The notes beneath the pieces were generated by a model that was given only the letters and a program-made list of their open reading frames with translations, made no database searches and was not told the DNA's origin. This document shows, piece after piece, positions 18,099-27,223 of a stretch of DNA of 64,000 nt. The number at the start of each line of letters is the position of its first letter. The first letter of the stretch is position 1. A program made the translations under genes and the position numbers. Source of the stretch: G965218495 sp965218495 (GTDB taxonomy: Bacteria; Bacteroidota; Rhodothermia; Rhodothermales; Bin80); the NCBI GenBank assembly GCA_965218495.1, contig OZ244626.1, forward strand, positions 2,976,001-3,040,000, read 5' to 3'.

Positions 18099-19067
18099 AT
18101 GAACCCCTCACAGCCTGTTTTGGGGAGCACTGAGGCGCCTTTAGACGCCCAGATCAATCCTTCCGGTGAGTCGCGGCGGCTTCTGATGAAGCTCTGCACG
18201 CACATTCTGCAACAGTTGACCACCGACTGGCCCATGGCGGCAGCGCAGCAGCAGCCGGCGCCGCCGCCCGTAGTGATCAAGCCTTCTGCTGCGGCCCAGG
18301 ACACAAAGCCGGACTCGGCGCAGTTGAATGAAGCGTGGCAGCTGTTGCATTCGCGCAGTCTGCAAGACGACCCAATCGTTGCGATCTGGCTGCGCGGGCT
18401 GTGCCCACGCGGCGTTAACATCGTTCTTGGAGCGGGTCTGACCATCACGGGCTATCGCCGCATACTTGGCCTGGTAGCGTGCTACCCTGAGAACGTCTCT
18501 GCTCTTACGTCCTTTGTGCAGTCGCTGTCCGATCGTGGTCTTTCGGCCGCCGACGGGCTGCTCTGTGTGCTGCCCAGCAGTACGGGACTTCAATCGGCGG
18601 TGCGCCAGGTGTTCGGCCCCAGGGTCGCCATACAGCGCTGTCTCAATACGCTGTTGGATCAAGTCACCTGTGGTCTTCCGGAAGACCTTGTTCCTGTGTA
18701 TCGCAATCGCCTCCGCCAGGCATGGAATGGGTTCGATGCCCGGGAAGCTGAACGCGCACTCACCCGTATTCACCAGGACTTGACGCGCGTCAATCGGTCC
18801 GCAGCGAAGGTTCTATGGGAGGGCCTGGAGCAATCTCTGACGATTCAACGCACGGGCATGCTGCTCAAGCTCGACAGAGGGCTGCGCGTGATGCGCTTCA
18901 TGGATGCCATCGGTCGCAGGTTGCAGGCCCCGGCCAGCGCCGTTTTCCAGCAACGCGAACAGATGGCACTGGCGCTGTTGGAACACGAGGCTCAGCTGCG
19001 CCGTGTGGCCCATGCGGCCCATCTGCCACAACTTCGTGAGACTCTCATCAACCTCAACGCCGTATGA
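18099..19067 (+). CDS. Dead IS256 transposase paralogue (orf1, copy 2)
   Basis: This is a 322-residue copy of the orf1 protein, with the same loss of catalytic positions and the same four-base overlap with the transposase. It differs from copy 1 mainly in the proline/alanine-rich linker (MAAAQQQPAPPPVV) and a few C-terminal residues. The frame is intact. Confidence 0.75.
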   Translation: MNPSQPVLGSTEAPLDAQINPSGESRRLLMKLCTHILQQLTTDWPMAAAQQQPAPPPVVIKPSAAAQDTKPDSAQLNEAWQLLHSRSLQDDPIVAIWLRGLCPRGVNIVLGAGLTITGYRRILGLVACYPENVSALTSFVQSLSDRGLSAADGLLCVLPSSTGLQSAVRQVFGPRVAIQRCLNTLLDQVTCGLPEDLVPVYRNRLRQAWNGFDAREAERALTRIHQDLTRVNRSAAKVLWEGLEQSLTIQRTGMLLKLDRGLRVMRFMDAIGRRLQAPASAVFQQREQMALALLEHEAQLRRVAHAAHLPQLRETLINLNAV

Positions 19068-20380
19068 TGACCCATACCCCTATGCTGGATCAATCACTCA
19101 TCGAGGACCTTCACGGGCTTGCGCAGAGGAATTTCATCGGCTTGGCCAGCTGCCTTGGATATCTCGATGATCTTCTTACCAAGATGGCCACATGGGTCAT
19201 GGAAGCCGAAGCCCGCTTCATTTGCGGCGCACGTGGGAAGCACCGTAAGACCGGCTTTCAGCGCTGGGGGACGAATCCGGGTTCCATCCGCGTCGGTTTG
19301 GAGCGCATTGCGGTCCGCGTTCCGCGCGTACGGAATGTACGAACCCGAAAGGAGCGTCCTCTGCAAACGTACCGCCTCTTGCGCAAGCGTGGGCTTATGG
19401 ACCGGGAAAGCGTGACCAGGGGGTTGCTGTGTGGACTCTCGCGGCGCAATTACAGGCAGGCGGCCCAGGTCTTCACCGATAGTCTGGGGTTGAGTGCCAG
19501 CAGCATTGGCAACGTCTTCGTTACGCAGACGGCAGCGCTACTGAAGGAATTCGAGACGCGCCGATTCGATCAGCACACCTTTGCGGTGCTCCTGCTTGAT
19601 GGCAAGTATTTGGCTGGTGTGCAGATGATCGTAGCGATGGGCATCACGACCGAGGGCGAGAAGGTCGTGCTGGGCTTTGCGGAAAGTCGTACCGAGAACA
19701 GTGCGCAGGTGCAGTCGCTGTTGCAGGATTTGTTGCGTCGGGGCTTCACCCATACCGACAAGCTGTTGGTACAGGTGGACGGCAGCCGCGGGCTTCGCAA
19801 GGGGATCAGTGCGGTGTTTGGGGATGCGGTCGTATTCCAGCGCTGCCAATGGCACAAGCGTACCAATGTGACGCGTCACATCAAGAGCGAGCCAGCGGCC
19901 ACGCAAATGAAGCGTCGGCTTCAGGCGGCATGGGAACTGCCCACGTACAAGGAGGCACGGGCGGCGCTTGTGTCGCTGCATGAAACGCTGCAGCGATCGT
20001 GTCCGAAGGCCGCGCGCAGTCTGGAGGAGGGTTTGGAGGATACGCTGACGCTTCACCGGTTGGGGGTGCGGAACCAGGCTGTCAGAGACAGTCTGAAGAC
20101 GACGAACATCATCGAGAACCTCAACAGCATTATTGCGAACCGATCACGGAACGTGAAGCGCTGGGGATCATCGGGGATGCGTCAGCGCTGGTGCGGGGCG
20201 ATATTCATGCAGTACGAGTCGAATCTGAAGCCGATACGCCGGGAGGACATGAAGGAGCTGACCCAGGCGTTGACCACCTCCGGGGGTCGAGGGGTTAGTG
20301 GGGATTCGGTCTGCCGGCCCCAAAGGACTGCAAAGGCAACACCTGGCGCTCAATGCCCCCGCGCAGTAGTGCGCTGCTGA
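19064..20380 (+). CDS. IS256-family transposase (orf2, copy 2)
   Basis: This 438-residue transposase keeps the full DDE set and CxxH motif. It differs from copy 1 at scattered residues (for example AGVQ for ANMQ after the first catalytic Asp) and has a slightly divergent C-terminus. The frame is intact. Confidence 0.92.
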   Translation: MMTHTPMLDQSLIEDLHGLAQRNFIGLASCLGYLDDLLTKMATWVMEAEARFICGARGKHRKTGFQRWGTNPGSIRVGLERIAVRVPRVRNVRTRKERPLQTYRLLRKRGLMDRESVTRGLLCGLSRRNYRQAAQVFTDSLGLSASSIGNVFVTQTAALLKEFETRRFDQHTFAVLLLDGKYLAGVQMIVAMGITTEGEKVVLGFAESRTENSAQVQSLLQDLLRRGFTHTDKLLVQVDGSRGLRKGISAVFGDAVVFQRCQWHKRTNVTRHIKSEPAATQMKRRLQAAWELPTYKEARAALVSLHETLQRSCPKAARSLEEGLEDTLTLHRLGVRNQAVRDSLKTTNIIENLNSIIANRSRNVKRWGSSGMRQRWCGAIFMQYESNLKPIRREDMKELTQALTTSGGRGVSGDSVCRPQRTAKATPGAQCPRAVVRC

Positions 20381-20776
20381 CGCTGGCATAAGCAAAACCC
20401 GCAGCTGTCCAGACGCTCTGAGGCGCTGCACCCTGCCAAGATCGCCGCTTACGCGTGCAATCAGAGGATACCTGCGGGATATCGAGCCCGGAAAGTCACT
20501 CCACGAGCCTGCCTACGCCCGAAAATCCGCGTGTGAGCACGCAATTGGGCCAATTTGGGCATGCACCGTCCCATTTGCACCCATACAATCGGCCCGAAGC
20601 GTAATCTATTGCCAAAAGATATCTACTTTGAGGCCCATCTCGGCAGAAGCCGCCGAAACCCAACTTGAAAATGTGCAATCCCGATGGGCGTAGCGAAGGT
20701 GGTTTGTTGTGTGCGACCTTCACGTGCGAACGCTGCTTTCTATGGGGTATGATTTGCGTAGACGCGCTTCAAGCGT

Positions 20777-21850
20777 GTGGAGGACCATACGACAGTGGGG
20801 GATGATACAAGCCTACATCTGCTGCAGTTTGCCACTCTCGGGCTACTGGTTTTATTCTTCGGAGCATGCTCGAAGAGTGGTGGGCCCACCCGACCTGTAA
20901 CGGCAGAGGGTCTGATTCTGCCGATTGAAGGCCAGGACCGTGAAGGCAGAGCTTGGCACGCGAGATCATTTCAGTTGCTGCACGAATTGCCGCGCGACCC
21001 GGACGGCTTGCTATACGATCCTGGTTACTTCACAGTGGACAGGAACCAGCATGTCTTCGTTGTCGATTACGGTGACTATCAAATCAAGCGATTCGATCCC
21101 GATGGCACATTTGGCACATCCTATGGAAATGGTTTTGGAGAGGGGCCGGGTGAATTCCTCAGCGTGAGTGACGTGCGAGTTTTCGGAGACAGTATGATTT
21201 GCGTGACAGATCCAAACGGCAGAAGGGTATCCTTATTTGGTGCCGACGGCGGCTTCAAAAGGAGCATTGCTACGCATGACAACCCCTCCGCGAAGTTCTC
21301 ATTAACTGCGGGAGGAAGGTCATACTCCTTAAGTTTACACTTATCCGACGGCTTGCTATTTGAAACAAAGAGAACTCTATTCAGCAGCGAGGCAGTCAGG
21401 TTCGGAAGGCTTTTCGAAGATCAGAGTTGGGCCAACGCTTTAATGTTGGATGGGTTCATCAATACATATAGAGAAAAGCTGATATATGTACCATTACGGT
21501 ATAATGTGATTACGCAGTTTGATGCGGGCGGCAATATCGTTTATGCGCGCACTACACCACGCGACGGCCAGTATGTGGAACCAGAAGTGGTGCCACAGCC
21601 TATGGCTGGAGTCGGTGTCTTGAAGAGAGTAACAGGCGAGCCAATCCATGGCAGTCCAATATTGAATGGTGACACGCTGTATGTCCACGTTCGTATTCCT
21701 GCGTCTTTTGATGCTTACGACCCCGTTACCGGAGACTATTGGTTTTCAATCAGGCTTCCGTGGGATACAAGGTTTACCAGTTACATCATGTACGACAGAG
21801 TTTATCAACTGCGCGATACAACGGTCGCAGTATACTCGATGGAGGAGTGA
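20777..21850 (+). CDS. Six-bladed beta-propeller lipoprotein
   Basis: This protein has up to 357 residues and an N-terminal hydrophobic segment, LQFATLGLLVLFFGACSKSG, that ends in a lipobox (FGAC), so it is likely lipid-anchored in the envelope. Repeats of the NHL/6-bladed propeller type follow: FTVDRNQHVFVVDYGDYQIK with RFDPDGTF, and GFGEGPGEF. GTG 20777 gives the whole signal; GTG 20795 is equally good. The family is widespread in Bacteroidota and Gemmatimonadota, usually of unknown ligand. Three further propeller genes occur at 46576, 49203 and 51530. It lies directly to the right of IS256-like copy 2. Confidence 0.75.
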   Translation: MEDHTTVGDDTSLHLLQFATLGLLVLFFGACSKSGGPTRPVTAEGLILPIEGQDREGRAWHARSFQLLHELPRDPDGLLYDPGYFTVDRNQHVFVVDYGDYQIKRFDPDGTFGTSYGNGFGEGPGEFLSVSDVRVFGDSMICVTDPNGRRVSLFGADGGFKRSIATHDNPSAKFSLTAGGRSYSLSLHLSDGLLFETKRTLFSSEAVRFGRLFEDQSWANALMLDGFINTYREKLIYVPLRYNVITQFDAGGNIVYARTTPRDGQYVEPEVVPQPMAGVGVLKRVTGEPIHGSPILNGDTLYVHVRIPASFDAYDPVTGDYWFSIRLPWDTRFTSYIMYDRVYQLRDTTVAVYSMEE

Positions 21851-22640
21851 AGCTATGGACAAACGAGCGCGTGGCCAACCGAGTAAGGCTTAAAGGACTC
21901 CGTCCCGGAGGGCACCGTCTGCCTGTTGTTGGAGAAATGCTCGCCCATATCGGTATGCGGTGTGCTGCCATGTTGCTGTGCCTCCAATTGGTTAGGGAAG
22001 ACACAACTTATTCAGTGTTACTAGACGCCCAACCTCACGCTCTGAAGGGGCACCCAAGCGGCCCTATGGTATCGGCTCTGGTGGCCCACATGCATCGGAT
22101 TCGGTGGCCCACATGCATGGTAGTATGCATCTACTACAAGCGGTTGGAGTCGGGAACGTTTGAGGTGCCGACAGAATCTGCGCCCACCTGGGTGCAGATG
22201 GTTCTGCAACTGGAAGGTACATCGCTATCGTCGGTGCGATACCGAAGCCGTTATTGCTTGCCGTGAGGTAGAAGGTGTAAATGTAACGAATATAACTAAT
22301 CAGTGTGAAACATCTGTGCGGATAGCGCATTTACCGGGCATGCAGGCCACGGTACCGCTTCTTGATGCGGCACTCAAATCGGCTTATTGGAGCCAATTCC
22401 CAAGTGGACCGCCGACCAAACAGCGAAATGCTCCGATTTTTGAGTGCCTCACACCCGCACCTGTCAACTCAACGCAAACCAGAGGGCTAAGCACGACGGG
22501 CTCCTAGGAATCCGCAATCCGCTCACAGTGGGTTGCCCTATGCTTGGGGTTGTTGTATACTTGCCAAGTGCTACGGTATGTGCCAACAGAAATGATACAC
22601 TTTACCGTAGGCTAAGTTCCACGATATATCGGGCATTGTT
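21851..22640. other. Intergenic stretch without supportable genes
   Basis: No frame with recognisable protein features is seen. A 16-bp tandem-like repeat (GGTGGCCCACATGCAT) occurs twice around 22080-22120. Otherwise there is nothing I can name. Confidence 0.4.
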
Positions 22641-22655
22641 TTGCAGCTGAGCGTG

Positions 22656-23636
22656 TTAGGTAGTGTGTTTGGGCTTGTTGATCCATACTGCTCTTGGCGG
22701 CATCGGTATGCGTGGTCTGCCACCCAAGAAGCGTTCCGGGTGTTGTGCGTAGGCCTCGTTCATGACTTGCTGACGGGCAGCTCTGACGGCTTCGGTATGG
22801 CCGTAGTGCACAGTCAGGGGGTGCATGAGCCCAAGGTCGGAGTGGTAGAACATCTCGTTGTACCATGCGAAGAACCATCGGGCCCATTGCTGGGCATCCT
22901 CCAGAGATCCGAACCGCCTCGGGTACAGGTGATGATACTTGGCGGTCCGGAATAGGGCCTCCGAGTACGGGTTGTCGTTCGACTGGTACGGTCGCGCATA
23001 GGAGCGCGTGACGCCCAGCTGCCCCAACAACTGGATATAGGTCCGGGCGGTCATGGGCGCGCCCCGGTCCGTGTGGACCGTGGGTGGATCAGCGGTGACC
23101 CCTTGGCGCTCGCAGGTGGTCACGACCAGATCGGCCGCCAGATCAGCCGTTTCGTACGGGGCCACCATCCAGCCCACCACGTACCGACTGAAGATATCTA
23201 CGATCACGTAGCACTTGTAGTAGGTCCCTTTTCGGGGACGGCGCAGCGTGGTGATGTCCATGGACCAGACCTGGTTGGGGGCCGTGGCCACCAGCTCCGG
23301 CCTGGTGTAGGGCGGGTGTACCCGCTGGTTACGGCGCTCTCGCACCGCGCGGCTTTCTTTCAGGATACGATACATCGTGCGCCAATGACACACATAGGTG
23401 CCTTCATCCAGCAGCGTAGCCCATATCTGCCGGGGCGGCAGATCCATGAACCGCTCCGAACACAACAGTGCCAGAATCTGTGCGCGCCACGCGTCACCGA
23501 TGGCGAGCCGGCCCTTTTGCCGCCTCCTTGGCTTCCGTGGCACTGGATGCAACCATCGGTGCCCGGTGCTACGGGAGATCTCCATGTAGCGGCACGGGGC
23601 AGTCATATCCATGGCCTTGGTGAGTTCCTCCAGCAT
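22656..23636 (-). CDS. IS3-family transposase OrfB (rve integrase domain)
   Basis: This 326-residue integrase-fold transposase has D127 (WSMDITTL), D190 (VHTDRG) and E226 (NPYSEALFR). Exactly 35 residues separate the second and third, the D,D(35)E spacing of retroviral-type integrases. The N-terminal HTH region is short. ATG 23636 lies within three bases of the orfA stop, so translation is probably by reinitiation; no slippery site is evident. The frame is intact, but orfA is broken. Confidence 0.9.
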   Translation of the reverse strand: MLEELTKAMDMTAPCRYMEISRSTGHRWLHPVPRKPRRRQKGRLAIGDAWRAQILALLCSERFMDLPPRQIWATLLDEGTYVCHWRTMYRILKESRAVRERRNQRVHPPYTRPELVATAPNQVWSMDITTLRRPRKGTYYKCYVIVDIFSRYVVGWMVAPYETADLAADLVVTTCERQGVTADPPTVHTDRGAPMTARTYIQLLGQLGVTRSYARPYQSNDNPYSEALFRTAKYHHLYPRRFGSLEDAQQWARWFFAWYNEMFYHSDLGLMHPLTVHYGHTEAVRAARQQVMNEAYAQHPERFLGGRPRIPMPPRAVWINKPKHTT

Positions 23637-23638
23637 AA

Positions 23639-24047
23639 TCAACCTGGTTGCCCGGGCTCGTCGGGGGGAATCTCGAGACCAAGCAGTCCGGAGACTTTTT
23701 TTTGAACCTCGATGACCGTCCGGGCCTGCTTGAGCTCATGACGTGTACGCGCAAGCGTCTTGCGCACCGCTCGCAGCTCCTTTCTGAGCGCGTGCACCTT
23801 GTCGGCGGACTGCGTTCCAGCCTCCGGCCTGTCGAGCTGTTGGCGCCACTTGGACAGCTGAGACGAGTAAAAGGCCTTCCCGGCGCAACAGCGCGCCGAC
23901 CTCTCCGGGTACCTGACAAGCGTCCGCTTCGCTGACGATGCGCTGCTTATAGGCCTTGGTGAATCTGCGGCGCTTGGCCCGCGGTACGACCTCCGTGGGT
24001 GGAACCTGCGGTGGTGCCGCACGGCCCTCATGAAGCCTTGAATCCAT
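23639..24047 (-). pseudogene. IS3-family OrfA, frameshifted
   Basis: It starts around ATG 24047 (MDSRLHEGRAAPPQV) and contains the HTH-type AKRRRFTKAYKQRIVSEAD segment. Near 23870 a TTTT run carries one base too many: REGL shifts out of frame, and the true continuation YSSQLSKWRQQLDRPEAG plus a coiled coil (ALRKELRAVRKTLARTRHEL) is in the next frame. Without an intact OrfA the element is probably immobile unless complemented. Confidence 0.7.
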
Positions 24048-24110
24048 GGCGTTTGCCGATCTACGTGACTAAAAGACCGCCCACAACAATAACGACCGGA
24101 AGACTGCCAT

Positions 24111-24131
24111 TGCACCCTAAATTAGGGTGCA
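24111..24131. repeat. 21-base palindrome upstream of the toxin-antitoxin genes
   Basis: TGCACCCTAA at 24111-24120, an A at 24121, then its complement up to 24131. It lies 105 bp before the ImmA-type gene and could be an operator for it, or an end structure of the IS3 element. Confidence 0.4.
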
Positions 24132-24235
24132 AGCGTGTCCCACCTTTTTGTGGCACATAGGGCTATGATGTGGATACGTGCACATATGCCAGCGTCGTGT
24201 CGCGGGGTTGATCGGCCTTTGTACGGGGTACTGTA

Positions 24236-25426
24236 ATGCCTGCGCCATTTCGCATTCAGGTCGCACCAGGGATATTGCGTTGGATACGCGAGCGGGCGGG
24301 ACTTACGCCCGCCGATCTTGAGGGAAAGTTTCCGGAGTACGCTAAGTGGGAAGCGGGTGAGTTGAAGCCCACATTCAAGAAGCTGGAGAAGTTAGCGAGG
24401 GTCACGCATGCCCCGATTGGCTACTTCTTCCTTTCAGACCCACTTGAGGAGACGGTTTCGGTTCCTGATTTTCGCACGGTAGTGAGCGAGCGTGCGGGGA
24501 GACTTACTGTGAATCTTCTTGACACAATTTACCTGTGTCAGCGGAGGCAGAACTGGTTCCGTGAATTTGCTCGAATGAGAGGCGATCCGCCCTTGGATTT
24601 TGTGGCGTCTGTGTCGCTAGCCAGCGACAAAGTGAGAACGGCAGGGGCAATGCGAAAAACTCTTGGTTTTAATTTGGAGGAGCGCCGACAATTTGGTAGT
24701 GGCAGAGACGAGGTATTACGGAGATTCAAGAGGAGCGCTGAAAGCCTGGGGGTTCTTGTAATGACAAGCAAGGTGGTGGGCAATAACAACAATCGCCAAT
24801 TGGATCTGGAGGAGTTTAGGGGGTTTGCTTTAGTGGACAGATTTGCTCCGCTCGTCTTTATCAACGGCTATGACAGCAAGGCCGCGCAAATGTTTACACT
24901 TGCACATGAATTGGCGCATATTTGGCTTGGAGAATCTGCCATTTCTGACGTTGGACTCAGGTCGGATCCGGCGCACCGAGTGGAAGTTTGGTGCAACCAA
25001 GTTGCCGCAGAGCTATTGGTTCCCTTTGATTCGATAAGCAGGGAGTTCAGCGGCACCGCCGATCTGTCTCGCGAAGTACAGCGGCTCTCTCGAAGTTACA
25101 GGGTGAGCACTCTTGTTATTTTGCGTCGCCTTTTCGACGCTGGCAAAATTAATCGGGTGCGGTTCTCGGAGTTCTATAGGGATCAGGTGGACAGTTTTAG
25201 GGAGCGGGAGGCTCTGAAGGCTAAGAGGGACAAGGATAAGGACAAGGACAAGCCTCGCGGCAATTTTCACCGAACGCTCGGGGATCGTGTCGGGCTACGA
25301 TTCGGTTCTGCTGTTGCTTCGAGCACATTAGACGGTCAAACGCCGTTTTCTGAGGCCTTTCGCTACTTGGGCGTTAATAGTGTGTCTGCGTTGGAAAACA
25401 TCTCCGCCAGCATTGGGCGTGCCTGA
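24236..25426 (+). CDS. XRE/ImmA-IrrE family protein (antitoxin or regulator of a DUF4411 toxin)
   Basis: This 396-residue protein has an N-terminal Cro/XRE-like helix-turn-helix (residues about 8-60, VAPGILRWIRERAGLTPADL) and an IrrE/ImmA metallopeptidase domain with HELAH at H224-E225-H228, followed by WCNQVAAELLVP, which supplies the third zinc ligand region. A lysine/aspartate run (DKDKDKDK) links to a C-terminal region of unknown role. Proteins of this arrangement are regularly encoded just before DUF4411 PIN-like toxins, which is the case here. ATG 24236 is the only good start. The frame is intact. Confidence 0.85.
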   Translation: MPAPFRIQVAPGILRWIRERAGLTPADLEGKFPEYAKWEAGELKPTFKKLEKLARVTHAPIGYFFLSDPLEETVSVPDFRTVVSERAGRLTVNLLDTIYLCQRRQNWFREFARMRGDPPLDFVASVSLASDKVRTAGAMRKTLGFNLEERRQFGSGRDEVLRRFKRSAESLGVLVMTSKVVGNNNNRQLDLEEFRGFALVDRFAPLVFINGYDSKAAQMFTLAHELAHIWLGESAISDVGLRSDPAHRVEVWCNQVAAELLVPFDSISREFSGTADLSREVQRLSRSYRVSTLVILRRLFDAGKINRVRFSEFYRDQVDSFREREALKAKRDKDKDKDKPRGNFHRTLGDRVGLRFGSAVASSTLDGQTPFSEAFRYLGVNSVSALENISASIGRA

Positions 25427-25903
25427 ATCATTGCTTTTCTCTTGGACACCAACGTCCTGATCAACGCCAAGAGGTGGTATGTATTCGATCTATTCCCGGG
25501 ATTTTGGGACTGGCTAAAAGTGGCGCACGAGGCAGGAGACGTATTCAGCATTCGCAAGGTTCTGGAAGAGCTTCGAAAGGGGAATGGTAAAAGAGACAAG
25601 GGGATTGCACATTTTTAAGTTGGGTTTCGGCGATTTCTGCCGAGATGGGCCCTCAAAGTAAGTGTCTTTTGGCAATGGATTGCACTTCGGGCCGTGTGTG
25701 CGGGTGCAAATGGGCCGGTGCATGCTTATATGGGCCCAATTGCGTGCTCACACGCGGATTTTCGGGCGTAGGCAGGCTCTTGGAGTGACTTTCCGGGCAC
25801 GATATCCCGCAGGAATCCTCTGATTGCACGCGAATGCGGCGATCTTGGCAGGGTGCAGCGCCTAAGAGCGTCCAGACAGCTGCGAGTTTTGCTTATGCCA
25901 GCG

Positions 25904-27223
25904 TCAGCAGCGCACTACTGCGCGGGGGCATTGAGCGCCAGGTGTTGCCTTTGCAGTCCTTTGGGGCCGGCAGACCGAATCCCCACTAACCCATCGATCC
26001 CCGGCGGTGGTCAGCGCCTGGGTCAGCTCCTTCATGTCCTCCCGACGTATCGGCTTCAGATTCGACTCGTACTCCATGAATATCGCTCCGCACCAGCGCT
26101 GACGCATCTCCGATGATCCCCAGCGCTTCACGTTCCGTGATCGGTTCGCAATAATGCTGTTGAGGTTCTCAATGATGTTCGTCGTCTTCAGACTGTCTCT
26201 GACAGCCTGATTCCGCACCCCCAACCGGTGAAGCGTCAGCGTATCCTCCAAACCCTCCTCCAGACTGCGTGCGGCCTTCGGACACGATCGCTGCAGCGCT
26301 CCATGCAGCGACACAAGCGCCGCCCGTGCCTCCTTGTACGTGGGTAGCTCCCAAGCCGCCTGAAGCCGACGCTTCATATGCGTGGCCGCTGGCTCGCTTT
26401 TGATGTGACGCGTCACATTGGTACGCTTGTGCCATTGGCAGCGCTGGAACACGACCGCATCCCCAAACACCGCACTGATCCCCTTGCGAAGCCCGCGGCT
26501 GCCGTCCACCTGTACCAACAGCTTGTCGGTATGGGTGAAGCCCCGACGCAACAGATCCTGCAACAGGGACTCCACCTGCGCACTGTTCTCGGTACGGCTT
26601 TCCGCAAAGCCCAGCACGACCTTCTCGCCCTCGGTCGTGATGCCCATCGCTACGATCATCTGCACACCAGCCAAATACTTGCCATCAAGCAGGAGCACCG
26701 CAAAGGTGTGCTGATCGAAGCGGCGCGTCTCAAATGCCTTCAGGAGCGCTGCCGTCTGCGTAACGAAGGCGTTGCCTACGCTGCTGGCACTCAACCCCAT
26801 ACTATCATCGGTGAAGACCTGGGCCGCCTGCCTGTAATTGCGCCGCGACAGTCCACACAGCAACCCTCTGGTCACGCTTTCCCGGTCCATAAGCCCACGC
26901 TTGCGCAAGAGGCGGTACGTTTGCAGAGGACGCTCCTTTCGGGTTCGTACATCCCGTACGCGCGGAACGCGGACCGCAATGCGCTCCAAACCGACGCGGA
27001 TGGAGCCCGGATTCGTCCCCCAGCGCTGAAAGCCTGTCTTATGGTGCTTCCCACGGGTGCCGCATATGAAGTGGGCTTCGGCTTCCATGACCCATGTGGC
27101 CATCTTGGTAAGAAGATCATCGAGATATCCAAGGCAGCTGGCCAGGCCGATGAAATTCCTCTGCGCAAGCCCGTGAAGGTCCTCGATGAGTGATTGATCC
27201 AGCATAGGGGTATGGGTCCCCAA
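25904..27223 (-). CDS. IS256-family transposase (orf2, copy 3), start altered by IS1380
   Basis: This copy of the 438-residue transposase keeps the DDE and CxxH motifs. One extra Asp is present in VFTDDSMGLS. The nested insertion cut the original ATGATGA overlap; the frame now opens at a TTG (27223) inside the IS1380 end and reads MGTHTPMLDQ. An internal ATG (MLDQ) is another possible start. It is no longer coupled to orf1, so expression would depend on the inserted element. Confidence 0.85.
   Translation of the reverse strand: MGTHTPMLDQSLIEDLHGLAQRNFIGLASCLGYLDDLLTKMATWVMEAEAHFICGTRGKHHKTGFQRWGTNPGSIRVGLERIAVRVPRVRDVRTRKERPLQTYRLLRKRGLMDRESVTRGLLCGLSRRNYRQAAQVFTDDSMGLSASSVGNAFVTQTAALLKAFETRRFDQHTFAVLLLDGKYLAGVQMIVAMGITTEGEKVVLGFAESRTENSAQVESLLQDLLRRGFTHTDKLLVQVDGSRGLRKGISAVFGDAVVFQRCQWHKRTNVTRHIKSEPAATHMKRRLQAAWELPTYKEARAALVSLHGALQRSCPKAARSLEEGLEDTLTLHRLGVRNQAVRDSLKTTNIIENLNSIIANRSRNVKRWGSSEMRQRWCGAIFMEYESNLKPIRREDMKELTQALTTAGDRWVSGDSVCRPQRTAKATPGAQCPRAVVRC

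Larger units (their letters stand above)
18020..20682 (+). mobile_element. Two-gene IS256-like element, copy 2
   Basis: This 2,663-bp copy has the same ends as copy 1 and the same orientation. Its flanks (CCGAGGGA left, GATGGGCG right) do not match, so the target duplication is absent. That is consistent with recombination between copies or an adjacent deletion, which also removed the 5' part of dcm. With copy 1 it brackets vsr and the dcm remnant. Confidence 0.88.
22640..24135 (-). mobile_element. IS3-family insertion sequence (ends approximate)
   Basis: The element carries orfA and orfB on the minus strand. I could not pair convincing terminal repeats, so the borders are estimates. A 21-base palindrome at 24111-24131 lies at or just outside the upstream end. 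Confidence 0.6.

Noticed and set aside
13978..20690. Composite transposon formed by IS256-like copies 1 and 2 around vsr-dcm
   Set aside because: Copy 1 has its own target duplication and copy 2 has none; the outer flanks do not match, and the nuclease and methyltransferase belonged to one resident operon.
22080..22126. CRISPR-like repeat
   Set aside because: The 16-bp unit occurs only twice with an 8-bp gap, there are no further units or cas genes; no CRISPR array was seen anywhere in the window.
23630..23645. Programmed -1 frameshift joining IS3 orfA and orfB
   Set aside because: orfA ends normally at the orfB start and no A-rich slippery sequence is visible; reinitiation is simpler.
25222..25258. 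Microsatellite encoding Lys-Asp repeats as a contingency locus
   Set aside because: The repeat unit is a codon multiple (six bases), so length changes would not shift the frame.
26378..27193. 271-residue plus-strand open frame
   Set aside because: It is the antisense of the IS256-like transposase in copy 3; the same shadow occurs in the other copies, and it has no family-like motifs.
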